This document shows, one piece after another, positions 61,215 to 64,000 of a stretch of 64,000 bases of DNA. The stretch's first letter is position 1; every line of letters starts with the position of its first letter. Both the position numbers and the translations under genes were made by a program. Where the stretch lies: the NCBI RefSeq assembly GCF_024298885.1, contig NZ_CP101166.1:3905149-3969148 (forward strand), written 5' to 3'. The notes beneath the pieces were generated by a model that was not told the DNA's origin, did no database searches, and saw only the letters and a list, made by a program, of their open reading frames with translations. The stretch comes from Haloglomus halophilum (GTDB lineage Archaea > Halobacteriota > Halobacteria > Halobacteriales > Haloarculaceae).

Positions 61215-62003
61215 CTACAGTTCGGTCTCGAAGTCCTCGAGGGCGTAGGTCGGCTCGGCGCCGCGGTTGTCGAGCGTCTCGTTGGCCAGCAGCCAGTAGA
61301 CGACCGACAGTGCCTTGCGCCCCTTGTTGTTGGACGGGACGACCAGGTCCACGTTGGACGTGGTGTTGTTGGAGTCGCACATCGCCACGACCGGGATGCC
61401 GACCGTGATGGCTTCCTTGACGGCCTGGCTGTCACCGATGGGGTCGGTGACGACCACGACGTCCGGCTCGATGTAGCCGTCGTACTTCGGGTTCGTCAGC
61501 GTACCCGGGATGAACCGGCCGGTCCGGGCACGGGCGCCGACGGCCTCGGCGAACTTCTCGGCCGGGAACCGGCCGTACTGTCGCGAGGACGCGACCAGGA
61601 TCTGCTCGGGGGCGTAGTTCGAGAGGAACGATGCCGCCGTGCGGATGCGCTGGTCGGTCTGGGAGACGTCCAGCACGTACAGCCCGTCCGTGCGGACGCG
61701 ATGGATGAACCGCTCCATCGATTTGGTCTTCTGCTGGGTCCCGATGTGGACCCCGTTCTGGAGGTACTCCTCGACCGGGATGAGGAGGTCGGCCTCCTCG
61801 TCCGGCATGACGTCCTCGTCGAGGACGGGCGTCTCCTCGGCCTCCTCGGCCTCGGCCGCAGCCTCGTCCTCGCCTGTCTCCTCGGCCGCCTCCTCGGCGG
61901 CGGGCGGTGCTTCTTCGTCGTCGACCTCGGCGACCTCGGCCGGCGTGTCCTCCTCGGACTCGGCGTCGGCGTCGGTCTCCAGGCCTTCCTCGTTGTCGCT
62001 CAT
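61215..62003 (-). CDS. rpsB: 30S ribosomal protein S2
   Basis: 262 residues. An acidic N-terminal extension of about 70 residues (Glu/Ala-rich), then the S2 core: [75 protein letters not shown]. The long acidic extension is typical of haloarchaea. Last gene of the rpsI-rpoN-rpoK-eno-rpsB block; its ATG overlaps the eno stop codon by four bases. Confidence 0.97.
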   Translation of the reverse strand: MSDNEEGLETDADAESEEDTPAEVAEVDDEEAPPAAEEAAEETGEDEAAAEAEEAEETPVLDEDVMPDEEADLLIPVEEYLQNGVHIGTQQKTKSMERFIHRVRTDGLYVLDVSQTDQRIRTAASFLSNYAPEQILVASSRQYGRFPAEKFAEAVGARARTGRFIPGTLTNPKYDGYIEPDVVVVTDPIGDSQAVKEAITVGIPVVAMCDSNNTTSNVDLVVPSNNKGRKALSVVYWLLANETLDNRGAEPTYALEDFETEL

Positions 62004-63199
62004 GCGGATTCCTCGATTCTGATGAGTTCGTTCAGCTTGGCGGTGCGCTCGCCACCGACCGCGCCCGTCTTGATGAACGGGGCCGCGGTCGCGACGGCGA
62101 GGTGTGCGATGGTCGTGTCCTCGGTCTCGCCCGACCGGTGCGAGACGACGGCGTCGTAGCCCGCGCGGTGTGCGGTCTCGACGGCGTCGAACGCATCCGA
62201 GAGCGTCCCGATCTGGTTGGGCTTGACGAGGATGCTGTTGGCGGCACCCTGGTCGATGCCCTCCTGCAGGCGCGCGACGTTCGTGACGAACAGGTCGTCG
62301 CCACAGACCAGACAGTCGTCGACCCGTTCGGTCAGGTCGGCGAAGCCCTCGTAGTCGTCCTCGTCCAGCGGGTCCTCCACGTAGACGAGGTCGTAGTCGT
62401 CGACCAGGTCGGCGATGTAGTCGCGCTGCTCCGCGGGGGTGCGCTCGCGCTCGCCGTACCGGTAGACGCCAGCGTCGTTGTCGTACAGCTCGGCGCCGGC
62501 GACGTCCAGACCCATGCGGATCTCGAAGCCGACGGCCTCCTCGACCTGTTCGATGGCCTCGTCGACGATCTCGAACGCCTCGGCGTCGTCGATGCTGGGT
62601 GCCCAGGCGCCCTCGTCACCCTTGGCGGCCGGGATGTCCCGGTCGTCGAGGATGTCGGCGACGGCGGCGTGGACCTCGGCGTTCGCGAACACGGCGTCCG
62701 CGACCGAGGGGGCGCCGACCGGCGCGGCGAGGAACTCCTGGATGTGCGTGGCGTCGGCGGCGTGCTCGCCGCCGCCCACGACGTTGCCCAGCGGCGTCGG
62801 GAACTCGTTGCCGCGGAAGGCGCCACCGAGGTGCTGGTACAGCGGGGCGCCGAGCACGTCCGCGGCGGCCTTCGCCGCGGCCATCGAGATGGCGACGGCG
62901 GAGTTGGCGCCGATCTCGGAGAAGTCCTCGGTGCCGTCGGCCGCGCGGAGCGCGGCGTCGACCGACCGCTGGTCGCCGGCGTACACCTGCCCCTCGATAC
63001 GCGGGACCGCCAGTTCGCGGGCGGCGGCGATGGCCTCGCCCGCCGGCCGCTCGACGGCCTCGTACTCGCCGGTCGACGCCCCGGAGGGCGCCGCGGCGCG
63101 GCCGTGACCGCCGGACTCCGTTCGGACCTCGGCCTCGACCGTGGGCGAGCCACGGGAGTCGAGGATGCGCCGGAGTCGCACCTCGGTGACGAGCGTCAT
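62000..63199 (-). CDS. eno: enolase
   Basis: 399 residues. [14 protein letters not shown] near the N-terminus, [13 protein letters not shown] loop, metal ligands in [12 protein letters not shown] and [17 protein letters not shown] regions, catalytic lysine in [13 protein letters not shown] and [17 protein letters not shown] near the end. Interconverts 2-phosphoglycerate and phosphoenolpyruvate. It overlaps both rpoK and rpsB by four bases. Confidence 0.97.
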   Translation of the reverse strand: MTLVTEVRLRRILDSRGSPTVEAEVRTESGGHGRAAAPSGASTGEYEAVERPAGEAIAAARELAVPRIEGQVYAGDQRSVDAALRAADGTEDFSEIGANSAVAISMAAAKAAADVLGAPLYQHLGGAFRGNEFPTPLGNVVGGGEHAADATHIQEFLAAPVGAPSVADAVFANAEVHAAVADILDDRDIPAAKGDEGAWAPSIDDAEAFEIVDEAIEQVEEAVGFEIRMGLDVAGAELYDNDAGVYRYGERERTPAEQRDYIADLVDDYDLVYVEDPLDEDDYEGFADLTERVDDCLVCGDDLFVTNVARLQEGIDQGAANSILVKPNQIGTLSDAFDAVETAHRAGYDAVVSHRSGETEDTTIAHLAVATAAPFIKTGAVGGERTAKLNELIRIEESA

Positions 63200-63393
63200 G
63201 TCTCCTCGGCCCCCGGCTTGTCGCTCCGGCGGACGGTGAACGGGAGAACGCCCGCGTCGTACTCCTCGGCCGCGATGAGGATGGGCTCGGTCTGTTCCGT
63301 GTCGATGAGCACGGGCGCCCCGAAGGACACCTGCAGCGCTCGCGCGCCGATGATGCGTGCCTTCTCGTAGCGGTTGTCTGGTCCCGCCATCAT
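63196..63393 (-). CDS. rpoK: RNA polymerase subunit K (Rpo6)
   Basis: 65 residues. [24 protein letters not shown] is the Rpo6/omega core, followed by [21 protein letters not shown]. Two consecutive ATGs; the upstream one at 63393 gives an ATGA overlap with the rpoN stop codon, so I chose it. Assembly subunit of archaeal RNA polymerase. Confidence 0.95.
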   Translation of the reverse strand: MMAGPDNRYEKARIIGARALQVSFGAPVLIDTEQTEPILIAAEEYDAGVLPFTVRRSDKPGAEET

Positions 63394-63584
63394 TGATAGG
63401 GTGCCACCACGTCGACCAGGTCCTTGTGCGAGACGAGCATGCGGCGACAGCAGTGCCGCTCGACGCCGAGCTCGTCGAGCACCTGTTCGGGGTCGTCGTC
63501 CCCCTCGCGGGTTCGGGACTTGAACTCCTCCCAGTGCTCGCCGACGACCTTGCCGCACGTGAAGCAGCGGACGGGTACCATCAT
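63390..63584 (-). CDS. rpoN: RNA polymerase subunit N (Rpo10)
   Basis: 64 residues. [19 protein letters not shown] supplies the CxxC zinc site, and the second pair is [11 protein letters not shown]; the atypical CC pair is normal for Rpo10. It ends VDVVAPYQ. Structural zinc subunit of RNA polymerase. Tandem ATGs at its start (63584 and 63581). Confidence 0.96.
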   Translation of the reverse strand: MMVPVRCFTCGKVVGEHWEEFKSRTREGDDDPEQVLDELGVERHCCRRMLVSHKDLVDVVAPYQ

Positions 63585-63626
63585 TGGTGTATCACCTTGT
63601 GTGTTGGATTCTGGGGTGTGCGGCTG

Positions 63627-64000
63627 TTAGCGGTACGACTTCTGGTAGCGGGCCCGTGCGCCGGGGCCGCCCCACTTCTTGGGCTCGGACTGACGCACGT
63701 CGTTGACCAGCAGCGAGCGGTCGAAGCTCATGTACGCCTCTCGCAGCTCGGCGTCGTTGGTGTGCTGGACCAGCCCGCGGGCGATGGCGGTCCGGGCGGC
63801 GTCTGCCTGCCCGGAGAAGCCACCACCCTGCACGGTGACATCGATGTCGACGCCCTCGCGGAGTTCGTCCTCGGCGATGCGGAACGGCTCCGTCATCTTG
63901 AGGCGGGCGAGTTCCGGCTCGACCAGCTCGACCGGCTGGGAGTTGATACGTACCTTGCCGCTCCCGTCCGTGACGGTGGCGCGGGCGACGGCGGTCTTCT
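63627..64000 (-). CDS. rpsI: 30S ribosomal protein S9 (5' partial)
   Basis: The gene runs off the right edge; about 123 C-terminal residues are visible. [15 protein letters not shown] and [22 protein letters not shown] are S9 core segments, and the C-terminus [17 protein letters not shown] is the conserved basic tail that reaches the ribosomal P site. The rpl18e/rpl13 genes that normally precede it would lie outside the window. Confidence 0.96.
   Translation of the reverse strand, partial: KTAVARATVTDGSGKVRINSQPVELVEPELARLKMTEPFRIAEDELREGVDIDVTVQGGGFSGQADAARTAIARGLVQHTNDAELREAYMSFDRSLLVNDVRQSEPKKWGGPGARARYQKSYR

Overview
The window is chromosomal DNA from a haloarchaeon (class Halobacteria). 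The sequence is very GC-rich and the proteins are strongly acidic. Many TATA-like boxes lie about 25-30 nt upstream of start codons, which fits leaderless transcripts. The marker genes are archaeal: archaellum genes, UbiA-type lipid prenyltransferase, isopentenyl phosphate kinase, RpoN/RpoK, and S9/S2 with halophilic extensions. I cannot name a genus. Gene calls rest on reading translated sequence and motifs; no database search was run.

Layout. 0-10 kb: the end of a DRTGG-domain protein, a universal stress protein, a biotin operon read leftward (bioB, a BioU-like gene, bioF, bioD; no bioA), the archaeal lipid enzyme DGGGP synthase, tRNA-Arg(UCG), a beta-propeller protein with a zinc ribbon and a bactofilin-like membrane protein. 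10-46 kb: a motility and taxis island. It holds three tandem archaellin genes, arlF, arlG, a DUF7500-like gene, cheY, a double-domain cheC, cheD, a fused arlCE with a 42-bp tandem repeat, arlH, arlI, arlJ and cheF1 on the plus strand. Facing it is a minus-strand operon cheB-cheA-cheR-HEAT protein-cheF2. The island also carries two soluble transducers (a PAS type and a HemAT-type globin sensor), cheW, a KaiC/GvpD-like ATPase and a large LOV/GAF/PAS histidine kinase. The arl/che core is bracketed by two copies of a PadR-like regulator plus a 140-residue partner gene. The regulator copies share 211 identical bases and a 19-bp inverted repeat upstream of their promoters.

46-51 kb: metabolic and housekeeping genes (SDR oxidoreductase, Nudix hydrolase, alpha/beta hydrolase, thioredoxin, PRC-barrel protein, TrkA-N/DHH protein) and tRNA-Lys(CUU). 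51-53.3 kb: a small accessory segment beside the tRNA, with a VapBC-type toxin-antitoxin pair and an AT-richer PD-(D/E)XK nuclease gene. 53.3-58.6 kb: guaB, a metallo-beta-lactamase-fold hydrolase, a CrtC/lipocalin-like protein divergent from a phosphotransferase, and a small conserved protein. 58.6-64 kb: the conserved archaeal block rpsI-rpoN-rpoK-eno-rpsB, then mevalonate kinase and isopentenyl phosphate kinase, read leftward.

How the genes work together: transducers signal through CheW/CheA to CheY. CheB, CheR, CheC and CheD adapt the signal. CheF proteins and the HEAT protein carry CheY-P output to the ArlCE/H/I/J motor that turns the archaellin filament. The paired PadR-like cassettes are the best candidates in the window for controlling the island and are the least described part of it. 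Other points of interest are the suicide-enzyme-type biotin gene, a leaderless 15-codon reading frame that ends on the cheB start, and a shared inverted/direct repeat module behind both tRNA genes.
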